From: Bacteroidales bacterium
GTDB taxonomy: Bacteria; Bacteroidota; Bacteroidia; Bacteroidales; F082
Length of the DNA: 63,923 nucleotides
Assembly: GCA_024400305.1 (NCBI GenBank)
Contig: JAKSMX010000015.1
Location: 1-63,923 of the forward strand
Direction: 5' to 3'
The position numbers and the translations under genes were made by a program. The stretch's first letter is position 1, and every line of letters begins with the position of its first letter. Positions 37,060-45,453 of the stretch are shown in pieces. Under the pieces are notes generated by a model that saw nothing but the letters and a program-made list of their open reading frames with translations, was not told the DNA's origin and made no database searches.

Positions 37060-37929
37060 ATGAAAGGTAAAGGTTTTTTCAACAACTTCAAAGGCAAGTT
37101 CAAAATTGTAATCCTTCATCCGGACACATACGAGGAGAAGGGCGGATTTAACATGAGCAAGATGAGACTAACCATTTTCATGGTTATGGCGGTGATTCTC
37201 ATTATTTTAGGCACGGCAGCACTCATCGTTTTCACCCCGATCCGCGAACTCATACCAGGCTATACCGATGTCACGTTGAGCCGACATGTCTATGAGTTGA
37301 AACGCCGCACCGACTCGATTGAGAACGTGGTGACTCAGAAAGAACAATACATAGAAAACATCCGCCAGATCATTTTTGACGGAAAACTCCCGGACGACAG
37401 CCTCGCCGCATTAATTAATAAAGGTGTAAAAGCAGCCCCCACCGTCAACGACTTCAAGTCAGAGAAAGACAGTCTGTTCCGACTCAAGTTCGAGGCCGAA
37501 TCACAAAACAACCTTTCCGAATCGACGTTAGTCAACAACAATAACAAGGAAGACGAAATCCCTACATTGTTTCCACCACTCAAAGGATTGATTACCAACT
37601 ATTTCAATCCAGATTCAAAATATTTTGGAGTTGATATGCTCTCCGAGTCAGACACAATCATAAAAGCAATCGCCGACGGCACGGTGATACTTTCCGACTT
37701 GAGCGTTGGAAAAGGTTATGTCATTGGCATTCAGCATGTTGGAAACATGATTTCGATTTATAAAAACATTTCGTCACTGCTTCGTCATGAAGGAGACGTG
37801 ATACATGCCGGCGACACCATCGCGATCATCGGCGTGCCTGACAGCATATCAAACGGCCATCACCTGCATTTTGAACTCTGGGGCAACGGGAAAGCACTGA
37901 ATCCGGAAGATTATATTTCTTTTGAATGA
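37060..37929 (+). CDS. LytM/M23-family protein, probably degenerate
   Basis: A 289-residue membrane-anchored protein. I chose ATG 37060; a longer frame reaches back into the acyltransferase gene. A transmembrane helix (about 36-60) is followed by a coiled region and a C-terminal M23 domain (about 180-289). The second zinc motif is intact (HHLHFELW), but the first, normally H-x3-D, reads KYFGVDM with Tyr in place of the His ligand. So it is likely an inactive LytM factor that regulates other cell-wall hydrolases, as NlpD or EnvC do. Family assignment is firm; inactivity is inferred. Confidence 0.82.
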   Translation: MKGKGFFNNFKGKFKIVILHPDTYEEKGGFNMSKMRLTIFMVMAVILIILGTAALIVFTPIRELIPGYTDVTLSRHVYELKRRTDSIENVVTQKEQYIENIRQIIFDGKLPDDSLAALINKGVKAAPTVNDFKSEKDSLFRLKFEAESQNNLSESTLVNNNNKEDEIPTLFPPLKGLITNYFNPDSKYFGVDMLSESDTIIKAIADGTVILSDLSVGKGYVIGIQHVGNMISIYKNISSLLRHEGDVIHAGDTIAIIGVPDSISNGHHLHFELWGNGKALNPEDYISFE

Positions 37930-37955
37930 AATATTTTTTGTATGGCATTTTTTTG

Positions 37956-37964
37956 TATCTTTGC
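37956..37964 (+). promoter_or_regulatory. -7 element of rseP
   Basis: Reads TATCTTTGC, 34 bases before the rseP start, directly after the LytM gene. Confidence 0.6.
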
Positions 37965-37998
37965 ACCCAAAAAAATTATAGGATAACGAACAGATAAA

Positions 37999-39468
37999 AT
38001 GGTAGTATTAATAAAGGTTTTACAGCTGATTATCGCACTCTCTATCCTTGTGATTATTCACGAGTTCGGGCATTTCATTGCATCGAGGATATTCGGGGTC
38101 AGGGTCGAAAAGTTCTATATGTTTTTCGACACCAAATTCTCGATTTTCAGATGCAAAAAAGTGAACGGGAAGTGGCGTTTCAAATTTTTCCAGAAAAACG
38201 AACCCGAAAAATACAAGACCATAGAAAACATCGACCCGATAACCAAAAAGAAATCATACACTTACGAGCCAATAGACCTGACCACGCTTCCGGAAGACGA
38301 CTGGCGCAGGGCTGAAGACACCACCGAGTTCGGGCTCGGCTGGATTCCGCTCGGCGGCTACTGCAAAATCGCAGGAATGATTGACGAATCGATGGACCAG
38401 GCGCAGATGGCGCAGGAGCCTAAACCTTGGGAGTTCCGCACCAAACCGGCCTGGCAACGGCTCATCATCATGGTCGGCGGCGTGTTCATGAACGTGGTGC
38501 TGGCCTTCCTCATCTACATCGGACTCACGGCAAGCTACGGCGAACAGTACCTTTCAACGGCTGAAGTCAACAAAAACGGAATCACCGTTGACAGCCTCGG
38601 CTATTCATTCGGACTGCGCGACGGCGACAAAATCGTCTCCGTTGACGGCAAATACATCGAGAATTTCTACAAGATCCCGATGGAACTCATCCTCGAAAAG
38701 ACACAATACATTGAAGTTGAACGAGATGGAAGAGTCATGAAAGTATATCTCCCCGATGATGCGGTGAGAAACCTCCTCAAACATCAGACTTCGTTCATCG
38801 ACTTCAGGATGCCGTTCATCGTCGGCGACGTGCTTGAAGGCGAAGCAGCCGAAAAATCCGGCTTGGCCGTCGGCGACAGGGTCATCAAAGTTGGCGACAG
38901 CCTCACGCTTTACTTCAACGATTTCAGAAAACAGATTGTGAGACACAAGAACCAGGAAGTCAACCTGACGGTGTTGAGAGGAACCGACACCGTCGTCATG
39001 CCGGTATCCGTTCCAGAAAACGGACTCATCGGGGTGCGCAACTCAATGACGTTGAGTTTCTCCACCGAAGAATACACATTCTGGCAGGCGATACCGCACG
39101 GGTTCACGAAGACGTTCACCGAAATCGGCGACTATTGGAAGCAGCTGAAACTCATCTTCAACCCGAGCACCGGCGCATACGAGAGCCTCGGCGGATTCAT
39201 CGCCATAGGCAAAATCTTCCCCGACTCTTTCCAATGGCAGCAGTTCTGGCGTCTGACGGCGTTGCTGTCGATCATCCTTGCTGTGATGAACATCCTGCCG
39301 ATACCCGTACTTGACGGCGGGCACGTCCTTTTCCTCCTCTACGAGGTGATAACGCGCCGCAAGCCGAGCGACAAATTCCTTGAAAAAGCCACAACAATAG
39401 GTTTCATATTCCTTCTGCTTCTTTTGATTTACGCCAACGGAAATGATATTGTCAAACTGTTCAGGTGA
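37999..39468 (+). CDS. rseP: RIP zinc metalloprotease RseP (site-2 protease)
   Basis: A 489-residue intramembrane protease. It has zinc motif IIHEFGHFIAS (His21, Glu22, His25) in the first helix, two PDZ domains (about 185-330), and the C-terminal motif NILPIPVLDGGH supplying the Asp ligand. It is longer than E. coli RseP (450), with an insert near residues 55-100 (NEPEKYKTIENIDPITKKK) seen in Bacteroidota. The family releases sigma factors from anti-sigma proteins. No sigma/anti-sigma pair is adjacent. Several helices are present. Confidence 0.93.
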   Translation: MVVLIKVLQLIIALSILVIIHEFGHFIASRIFGVRVEKFYMFFDTKFSIFRCKKVNGKWRFKFFQKNEPEKYKTIENIDPITKKKSYTYEPIDLTTLPEDDWRRAEDTTEFGLGWIPLGGYCKIAGMIDESMDQAQMAQEPKPWEFRTKPAWQRLIIMVGGVFMNVVLAFLIYIGLTASYGEQYLSTAEVNKNGITVDSLGYSFGLRDGDKIVSVDGKYIENFYKIPMELILEKTQYIEVERDGRVMKVYLPDDAVRNLLKHQTSFIDFRMPFIVGDVLEGEAAEKSGLAVGDRVIKVGDSLTLYFNDFRKQIVRHKNQEVNLTVLRGTDTVVMPVSVPENGLIGVRNSMTLSFSTEEYTFWQAIPHGFTKTFTEIGDYWKQLKLIFNPSTGAYESLGGFIAIGKIFPDSFQWQQFWRLTALLSIILAVMNILPIPVLDGGHVLFLLYEVITRRKPSDKFLEKATTIGFIFLLLLLIYANGNDIVKLFR

Positions 39469-39577
39469 CGTTCTCAAGAAGCTATATATAATAAGGTGTT
39501 GAAAAGTTGTTGAAAAGTTTGGATTATTACACAATAAACAAAATAGTATAACGTTTTTGAAAATTAAAATTACAGAC

Positions 39578-40537
39578 GTGCGAAAATTGAGAAACATAGT
39601 GTTGATATTGGTTATCATGATGATAACGGGCGTGCTTCGTGCCCAGCAGGCGCCTATGTTCACCAATTACAGCAAATCATACGCCGCGGTCAACCCCGGA
39701 TTCTACGGTTTGAGCGAGGGTGTGAGCGTGAACAGCATCTACCGCGACCAATATACAGGTTTCAACGACTGGTCAACGGGCGAGAGAGTTTCTCCGCGCA
39801 CGTTCCTGATCTCCGCCGACATGCCGATTCCGGCAATAGCGGGCGGCGTCGGTCTCTCGGTGGTGAAAGACAAGATAGGTCTTGAAGACAACGTGGGCGT
39901 CAACATCGGCTATTCATATCATCTCGACCTCGGCTCCGGCACGTTGGGCATCGGTTTAGCCTTGAACCTCACCAACAGGACGGTTGACTTCTCTTTAGCG
40001 AATCCACTTGAAGATGGCGACGCAAGCATCCCGAACAGCAAACAGACTGACATGCTCTTCGACGGCAACTTCGGTCTGTTCTACATGATTCCGGACCAAT
40101 TCTACGCAGCCGCATCCGTCACAAGTCTTTTGGAGACGAAAGGTAAAGTTTTGGCTGGAAACGCCGCCTCAAGCGCAAGTTTCGTGGGCGACCGCACGTT
40201 ATATTTCGTCGCAGGATATGAGTTTCACTTCACAAATTCGTACTTCATGCTGAATCCTGAGATGTGTCTGATGAGCGACATCGCAAACACACAGTTCAAC
40301 ATCGGAGCGAAACTATGGTACAACGAGAAGTTTTATTTCGGCACAAATTACAGATTCCAAGAGTCTGTCGCAGTCATGGCAGGCTTGAATATCAAAGGGT
40401 TTGTGCTTTCTTACGCATACGACATCAACACAATGGGATATGGTGTGAAAGGTTCTCACGAAGTGTCATTGAATTATTGCTTCAAACTGAACCTCGAAAA
40501 ATCACCGAGAATTTACAGCAATGTAAGGTATCTGTAA
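39578..40537 (+). CDS. PorP/SprF-family T9SS membrane protein
   Basis: A 319-residue outer-membrane protein of the PorP/SprF family. I chose GTG 39578, which gives signal peptide (M)RKLRNIVLILVIMMITGVLRAQ; a TTG at 39557 is possible. The mature start QQAPMFTNYSKSYAAVNPGF followed by SIYRDQYTGF is the family signature, and the rest is a beta-barrel with alternating strands ending KSPRIYSNVRYL. PorP binds the PorKN ring or T9SS cargo. It lies just upstream of gldK, as in gldKLMN clusters. Confidence 0.85.
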   Translation: MRKLRNIVLILVIMMITGVLRAQQAPMFTNYSKSYAAVNPGFYGLSEGVSVNSIYRDQYTGFNDWSTGERVSPRTFLISADMPIPAIAGGVGLSVVKDKIGLEDNVGVNIGYSYHLDLGSGTLGIGLALNLTNRTVDFSLANPLEDGDASIPNSKQTDMLFDGNFGLFYMIPDQFYAAASVTSLLETKGKVLAGNAASSASFVGDRTLYFVAGYEFHFTNSYFMLNPEMCLMSDIANTQFNIGAKLWYNEKFYFGTNYRFQESVAVMAGLNIKGFVLSYAYDINTMGYGVKGSHEVSLNYCFKLNLEKSPRIYSNVRYL

Positions 40538-40588
40538 AAATGTTGATAACTATGTTGTATTTTTTGTTGAACAAAATAAAAAATACGC

Positions 40589-40597
40589 TATTTTTGG
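40589..40597 (+). promoter_or_regulatory. Promoter of the gldKLMN operon
   Basis: TATTTTTGG at -7 with TTG at 40566-40568 about 20 bases upstream. The gldK start is 60 bases downstream. Confidence 0.55.
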
Positions 40598-40657
40598 CGA
40601 AATTTATTTTAGATATTGAAATATAAGTAAAACAAGTAATAAACTATCGACAAAAAG

Positions 40658-42022
40658 ATGAAAAAGTTCGTTTTGTTATGCCTCGTAGCTGTTGTCTTAG
40701 CCAGCTGTACAAGTACTAATCATGGTGAATTAGTAGGTGTCAGAAAAAAATCAAAACCGTTTTATCAGCCAGACCCTTACGGCATGGTGTTCGTGCCTAT
40801 GGGCAGCTATACCATGGGCGTTGGAGGTCAGGACATCACATCAAGCAATGTGGCGACCGCAAAAACAATTTCGGTTTCGTCGTTCTACATGGATGAGACA
40901 GAGATCACAAACAACGAATACCGCGAGTTCGTATATTATGTCCGCGACTCCATAGCGAGAAGACTCCTCGGAGAAGTCAACCAGGACTATCTCATAACAG
41001 AAAACACAAAGACCGGCGAGGTGTATGACGAGCCGCATCTCAACTGGAAAGAAAAAATCGACTGGAACAGCGATGAGCAGGACATCCGGGACGCACTTGA
41101 GGAAATGTTCATCCCAAAAGAGGAGCGCTTCTTCGGCAGGAAGGAAATCGACGCGAGGAAACTCCTGTTCGAGTATTTCTGGATCGACCTTCACGCAGCG
41201 GCAAAGAAAGAGTTCAATCAAGGCGCCGACTATCATAACGCCAGTTTCGCCGACCGTCCTCAAGGCATGACAGACCGTTCAGTTTACGTCATCAGAGAGT
41301 CGATAAACGTTTATCCTGACACATTGGCATGGATTCACGACTATTCATATTCGTTCAACGATCCGTTGACAGAGAGATATTTCTGGCATCAGGCCTACGA
41401 CAATTACCCTGTAGTCGGTGTCAACTGGAATCAGGCGCGCGCATTCTGCGTGTGGCGCACTAACAAGATAAGAGACTACAACTTAAGCCAAAAGAACGCA
41501 TCCATCCCGGCGGAGTTCCGTCTTCCGACGGAAGCTGAATGGGAGTGGGCGGCACGCGGCGGCAACCACCTCAACCCATATCCGTGGGGCGGCCCTTACA
41601 CACGCAGCGACAGAGGCTGCCTCCTCGCCAACTTCAAGCCTCTCCGCGGCAACTACATCTCCGACGGCGGCAGCACAACAGTCATCGTGGGCCATTACAA
41701 GCCAAACGACTGGGGCCTCTACGACATGGCAGGCAACGTGGCTGAGTGGACAAGCAGCGCATACGACCCAGTTTCATACAACATCACATGGGACATGAAC
41801 CCTGCATACGTTTACAACGCAAAAGCAGACGACTCACCAATCATGAAGAGAAAGGTCGTCCGCGGCGGTTCATGGAAAGACATCGCACATTACCTTCAGG
41901 TGAGTACGCGCACATACGAATACCAGGACACAGCAAAATGTTACATCGGCTTCCGCTGCGTCCAGTCATACCTCGGAAGGATGAAAGACGATGACCCACG
42001 CAAGATGTCAAAAGTATATTAA
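40658..42022 (+). CDS. gldK: T9SS ring lipoprotein GldK/PorK
   Basis: A 454-residue lipoprotein with lipobox Cys17 (VVLASC). It has the formylglycine-generating enzyme (SUMF1) fold, with MVFVPMGSYTMG near residue 45, EITNNEYREFVYY, FRLPTEAEWEWAARGG, and the final block VVRGGSWKDIAHY to GFRCVQS. PorK/GldK makes a periplasmic ring with PorN under the outer membrane. It is first of the gldKLMN operon, followed by gldL after 54 bases. Confidence 0.95.
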   Translation: MKKFVLLCLVAVVLASCTSTNHGELVGVRKKSKPFYQPDPYGMVFVPMGSYTMGVGGQDITSSNVATAKTISVSSFYMDETEITNNEYREFVYYVRDSIARRLLGEVNQDYLITENTKTGEVYDEPHLNWKEKIDWNSDEQDIRDALEEMFIPKEERFFGRKEIDARKLLFEYFWIDLHAAAKKEFNQGADYHNASFADRPQGMTDRSVYVIRESINVYPDTLAWIHDYSYSFNDPLTERYFWHQAYDNYPVVGVNWNQARAFCVWRTNKIRDYNLSQKNASIPAEFRLPTEAEWEWAARGGNHLNPYPWGGPYTRSDRGCLLANFKPLRGNYISDGGSTTVIVGHYKPNDWGLYDMAGNVAEWTSSAYDPVSYNITWDMNPAYVYNAKADDSPIMKRKVVRGGSWKDIAHYLQVSTRTYEYQDTAKCYIGFRCVQSYLGRMKDDDPRKMSKVY

Positions 42023-42076
42023 TGAGATTGTTTTTATTTGATTGAATATTGAAAAAAGAAAAATTTTTTAAACACT

Positions 42077-42781
42077 ATGGGTAAAGTTTCAGCTTATTTA
42101 GCAAGTAGAAAGTACAAGAATGTCATGGCCAAGATTTACGGCCTCGGTGCTTCAGTCGTTCTCGTCGGTGCATTGTTCAAACTCACACACTGGAAAGGTG
42201 CTAACGCAATGTTGACAGTAGGTCTTCTCACAGAGGCAATCATTTTCGCATTCTCGGCATTCGAACCGATTCACATAGAACCAGATTGGAGTCTCGTTTA
42301 TCCTGAATTATGGGACGCATTTCACGATGAAGATGAAGTAAGGCCTGAACATGTGGCAGGCACATCAAGAAATACTACAAACGGCACCTCAATGAATCAG
42401 TTTAATGACTTGCTTGAAAGCGCCAATATCAATGAGGAAACATTGAAGAAACTCGGCACAGGCATCAACAAACTTGGCGAGACAGCCGGCAGACTCGCTG
42501 ACATCAGCGGAGCAATGACAGCAACAAGTGACTACACAAAGGTCATGGCAAAAACAGCACAGACAGCAGCTTCATTCGAGTTACAGCTTAAAAACATCGC
42601 AACAGTAGCTGAAACCAGCAACCAGCTCAATGCGACAATGGTCCAGTTTATCGAAAAAGTCAATGCATCAGCCTCATCACAGGAAGCACTCAACAAACAG
42701 ATAGCAGACATGTCAAAACGTATGTCAGCAATGAACACCGTTTATGGCAACATGCTTTCAGCAATGAATATCAAGGCCTAA
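42077..42781 (+). CDS. gldL: T9SS motor protein GldL/PorL
   Basis: A 234-residue inner-membrane protein with two transmembrane helices near the N-terminus (AKIYGLGASVVLVGALFKL and MLTVGLLTEAIIFAFSAFE). The Glu in TEAIIFAF of helix 2 is in the place of the proton-path Glu of the PorLM motor. A cytoplasmic coiled tail follows (INKLGETAGRLADIS, QLKNIATVAETSNQLNATM). GldL pentamer plus GldM dimer forms the rotary motor. It is between gldK and gldM. Confidence 0.94.
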   Translation: MGKVSAYLASRKYKNVMAKIYGLGASVVLVGALFKLTHWKGANAMLTVGLLTEAIIFAFSAFEPIHIEPDWSLVYPELWDAFHDEDEVRPEHVAGTSRNTTNGTSMNQFNDLLESANINEETLKKLGTGINKLGETAGRLADISGAMTATSDYTKVMAKTAQTAASFELQLKNIATVAETSNQLNATMVQFIEKVNASASSQEALNKQIADMSKRMSAMNTVYGNMLSAMNIKA

Positions 42782-42828
42782 CGACTCTTGTTAAATTAAT
42801 TTGTTATTAACCTAATAAAAAGATTAAT

Positions 42829-44526
42829 ATGGCAGGAGCAAAGGAAACCCCAAGGCAGAAGATGATTTCAATGATGTACTTAGTACTTACTGCCTTGTTA
42901 GCGATGAATGTGTCAGTGGACATCCTCGACGCATTCTCCAACGTGAACGAAGGTCTTGAAAGATCAAATATCAGCGTTGAAAACAAAATTGAAAGCTATT
43001 ATTTAACATTCGAACAGCAGTACAACAAACAGCCGGAAAAAGTGCAGGATTTGTGGGACAAGGCAAATCTTATCCGTAACAAGACTGACGAAATCATCAA
43101 CTACATCGAGAGAGAAGTGAAGATTCCGTTGGTTCTTGCCACAGAAGGACTAACTGAAGAAGAGTTCATGGATCCGAACGCAAAGAAACCAATCATCAAG
43201 AACCGCGAGCAGGTTATGTCGAATCCAAAACGCGTTTTCCACGAACTCGCGCTCAACAATGTCGCGGCAAAGGACAAATACGACATTCCGACAAACTTCA
43301 TGATTGAAAACGGCAAGGCCACCGAACTCAAGGAGAAAATCAAAGAGTATCGCAGCTTCATCGTCACGACTGTCCAAAGCGCCGGTGTCGGTGGTTTCAA
43401 CAGCAAAGTCGCCCTTCTCACAGATACTGATGCAAACGGCAACAATATCATATATACTGACCCTACTGGCGTGGAACTTTCATGGGAAAACAAGAATTTC
43501 TACCACATGATTCTTGCAGCCGACATCTCCATCATCAACAAAATAATCGGTGAAATTCAGACAACAGAATTCGACGCCGTCTCAGAACTCTTCAAAAGCA
43601 TAGGCGCGACCGACTACAAGTTCAACGCATTGGAAGCAAAAGTCTTGCCAAAGTCAACATACGTTATCGTGGGCAGAAACTATGAGGCTGACGTCTTCAT
43701 TGCAGCACAGGATACAACGAAGAAATTCGACGTGAGATACTCGATGGGTGTTGACAGATTCAACATTGAAAACACTACCGCACCTGAGATACAGAGTGTC
43801 GGCGGTGTCGTCAAATTGAAATTCCCGGCGACGACTCCGGGCTTCCATAAATACGCAGGCGTCATTGAGATGGCGGATCCTGTAACCGGCGAAGTGGTCC
43901 CATATCCGTTCTCATCAAATTACACGGTGGCGCCGCCGTCAGCGACAATAGCACCTACACAGATGATGATTTTCTATCAGGGACTCAAAAACCCGATCTC
44001 CGTCTCAGCACCGGGCGTCGCTCACGAAAACATCCGCGTCACTGTCTCCAACGGCGCAACACTCACAGTTGGCGAAGTCCCGGGCACATATTTCGTGGAA
44101 GTGGCTGCGGGGACAAAGAATGTCACAGTCACCGCATCCGGCGAACTCGACGGCGCACCTATCGTCCTCGGAAGCTATGAGTTCCGCGTGAAACGTGTTC
44201 CAAGTCCGGAAGCACAGATTGCCGGCGTCTCAAGCGGTAAGATCGCAAAAGACGACATCCTGGCCGCAAGAGGCATTGTCCCGAACATGGGTGACTTTGA
44301 ATTCGGCGACTATTCATACAGAATCGTCTCTTTCAAACTCTCGACAATTATCGCCGGTGACCTCAAGGAGGCCGGCACAAACAACGGCGGTGTCTTCAAC
44401 GCTGAAACACTTAAGTTCATCCAGAATGCCGGACATGGACAGAAACTTTACTTTGAAAACATCACAGCAAAGGGCCCCGACGGCATGACACGTACACTCA
44501 ACCCTATTAACATTGAAATCAAATAG
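42829..44526 (+). CDS. gldM: T9SS motor protein GldM/PorM
   Basis: A 565-residue protein. The start MAGAKETPRQKMISMMYLVL leads into one transmembrane helix (to about residue 35, with ALLAMNVSVDILDAF), after which the periplasmic part contains four beta/helical domains. A stretch of PSATIAPTQMMIFYQGLKNP and the last domain (KDDILAARGIVPNM) match the family. It spans the periplasm to the PorKN ring. The gldN start lies 8 bases after its stop. Confidence 0.95.
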   Translation: MAGAKETPRQKMISMMYLVLTALLAMNVSVDILDAFSNVNEGLERSNISVENKIESYYLTFEQQYNKQPEKVQDLWDKANLIRNKTDEIINYIEREVKIPLVLATEGLTEEEFMDPNAKKPIIKNREQVMSNPKRVFHELALNNVAAKDKYDIPTNFMIENGKATELKEKIKEYRSFIVTTVQSAGVGGFNSKVALLTDTDANGNNIIYTDPTGVELSWENKNFYHMILAADISIINKIIGEIQTTEFDAVSELFKSIGATDYKFNALEAKVLPKSTYVIVGRNYEADVFIAAQDTTKKFDVRYSMGVDRFNIENTTAPEIQSVGGVVKLKFPATTPGFHKYAGVIEMADPVTGEVVPYPFSSNYTVAPPSATIAPTQMMIFYQGLKNPISVSAPGVAHENIRVTVSNGATLTVGEVPGTYFVEVAAGTKNVTVTASGELDGAPIVLGSYEFRVKRVPSPEAQIAGVSSGKIAKDDILAARGIVPNMGDFEFGDYSYRIVSFKLSTIIAGDLKEAGTNNGGVFNAETLKFIQNAGHGQKLYFENITAKGPDGMTRTLNPINIEIK

Positions 44527-44534
44527 TTGAAAAT

Positions 44535-45383
44535 ATGAAAAAAATCATTGCATCTGCAGTCATCGCTTTCATCTGTTTTTGCGGAGCCAACAGGACTTTA
44601 GCACAGATTATCGATCAGACTTATACCGATGGACTTTATGTCAAAGAGGCAACAGGCATCAAACAGCCAACCCCAATGCTGAGCATAAGGGAAGCCGATG
44701 TCATGTGGGAAAAAAGAATCTGGCGTGAGATTGACTTCCGTCAGAAAATGAACCAGGGCTTCTTCTATCCTACAACCAATCATGAAGACTGGAAGAATTT
44801 CATCACTGTCATTTTAGACGGCCTCAAAGAAGGGAAAATTCAGGCTTTTGAAGTTGAAAAAACTGACGAAATGCTGACACCTATTTCATACAACAAGTTC
44901 ATCGCGTCACAGGCAGACACAACATACAAAACCTTGACGAGACCTTATCCTCCGTATGACCAATACGACACGATGATCATCTCCAAATTCGACCCTTCGG
45001 AGGTCATGCGCGTCCGTATCAAGGAAGACTGGTATTTCGACAAACAGAGAAGTCAGCTGCTGGTTCGCATCATCGCCATCTGCCCTGTCAAAATGAAAGA
45101 CATGAACGGAACAAAAGTGCCGCAACCGATGTTCTGGATTCCTTACGAAAGCGCACGTGAAGTGCTTGCACGTGCTCCTTACTGCAACAGAAACAATTCC
45201 GCATCACAATTCTCATACGACGAGATATTCTGTAACCGTATGTTCGACAGTTATATCTATAAAGAAGCAAACATCCACGACTGCAGCATCAAAGAATACG
45301 CCCAAGGCATCGATGCTATGCTTGAGTCAGAACGTATCAAACAGAGTATCATCGATTTCGAACAGAATCTTTGGGAATACTGA
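44535..45383 (+). CDS. gldN: T9SS ring protein GldN/PorN
   Basis: A 282-residue periplasmic protein with a signal peptide (to about AQ at residue 24). Conserved features are DVMWEKRIWREIDFRQKMN, a central KEDWYFDKQRS and MFWIPYESAREVLA, and EIFCNRMFDSYIYKE near the C-terminus. PorN pairs with PorK to make the ring linked to PorW. It is last in the operon and ends at a strong bidirectional terminator. Confidence 0.95.
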   Translation: MKKIIASAVIAFICFCGANRTLAQIIDQTYTDGLYVKEATGIKQPTPMLSIREADVMWEKRIWREIDFRQKMNQGFFYPTTNHEDWKNFITVILDGLKEGKIQAFEVEKTDEMLTPISYNKFIASQADTTYKTLTRPYPPYDQYDTMIISKFDPSEVMRVRIKEDWYFDKQRSQLLVRIIAICPVKMKDMNGTKVPQPMFWIPYESAREVLARAPYCNRNNSASQFSYDEIFCNRMFDSYIYKEANIHDCSIKEYAQGIDAMLESERIKQSIIDFEQNLWEY

Positions 45384-45408
45384 TTTTTTGATGAATCAAT
45401 GACATGAT

Positions 45409-45446
45409 AAAAAGACAGCGACTTGAAATCAGGTCGCTGTCTTTTT
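45409..45446. terminator. Bidirectional terminator between gldN and the helicase gene
   Basis: AAAAAGACAGCGAC and GTCGCTGTCTTTTT form a 14-bp perfect stem around TTGAAATCAG. T-runs on both strands serve the two convergent genes. Confidence 0.92.
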
Positions 45447-45453
45447 CATTTAT

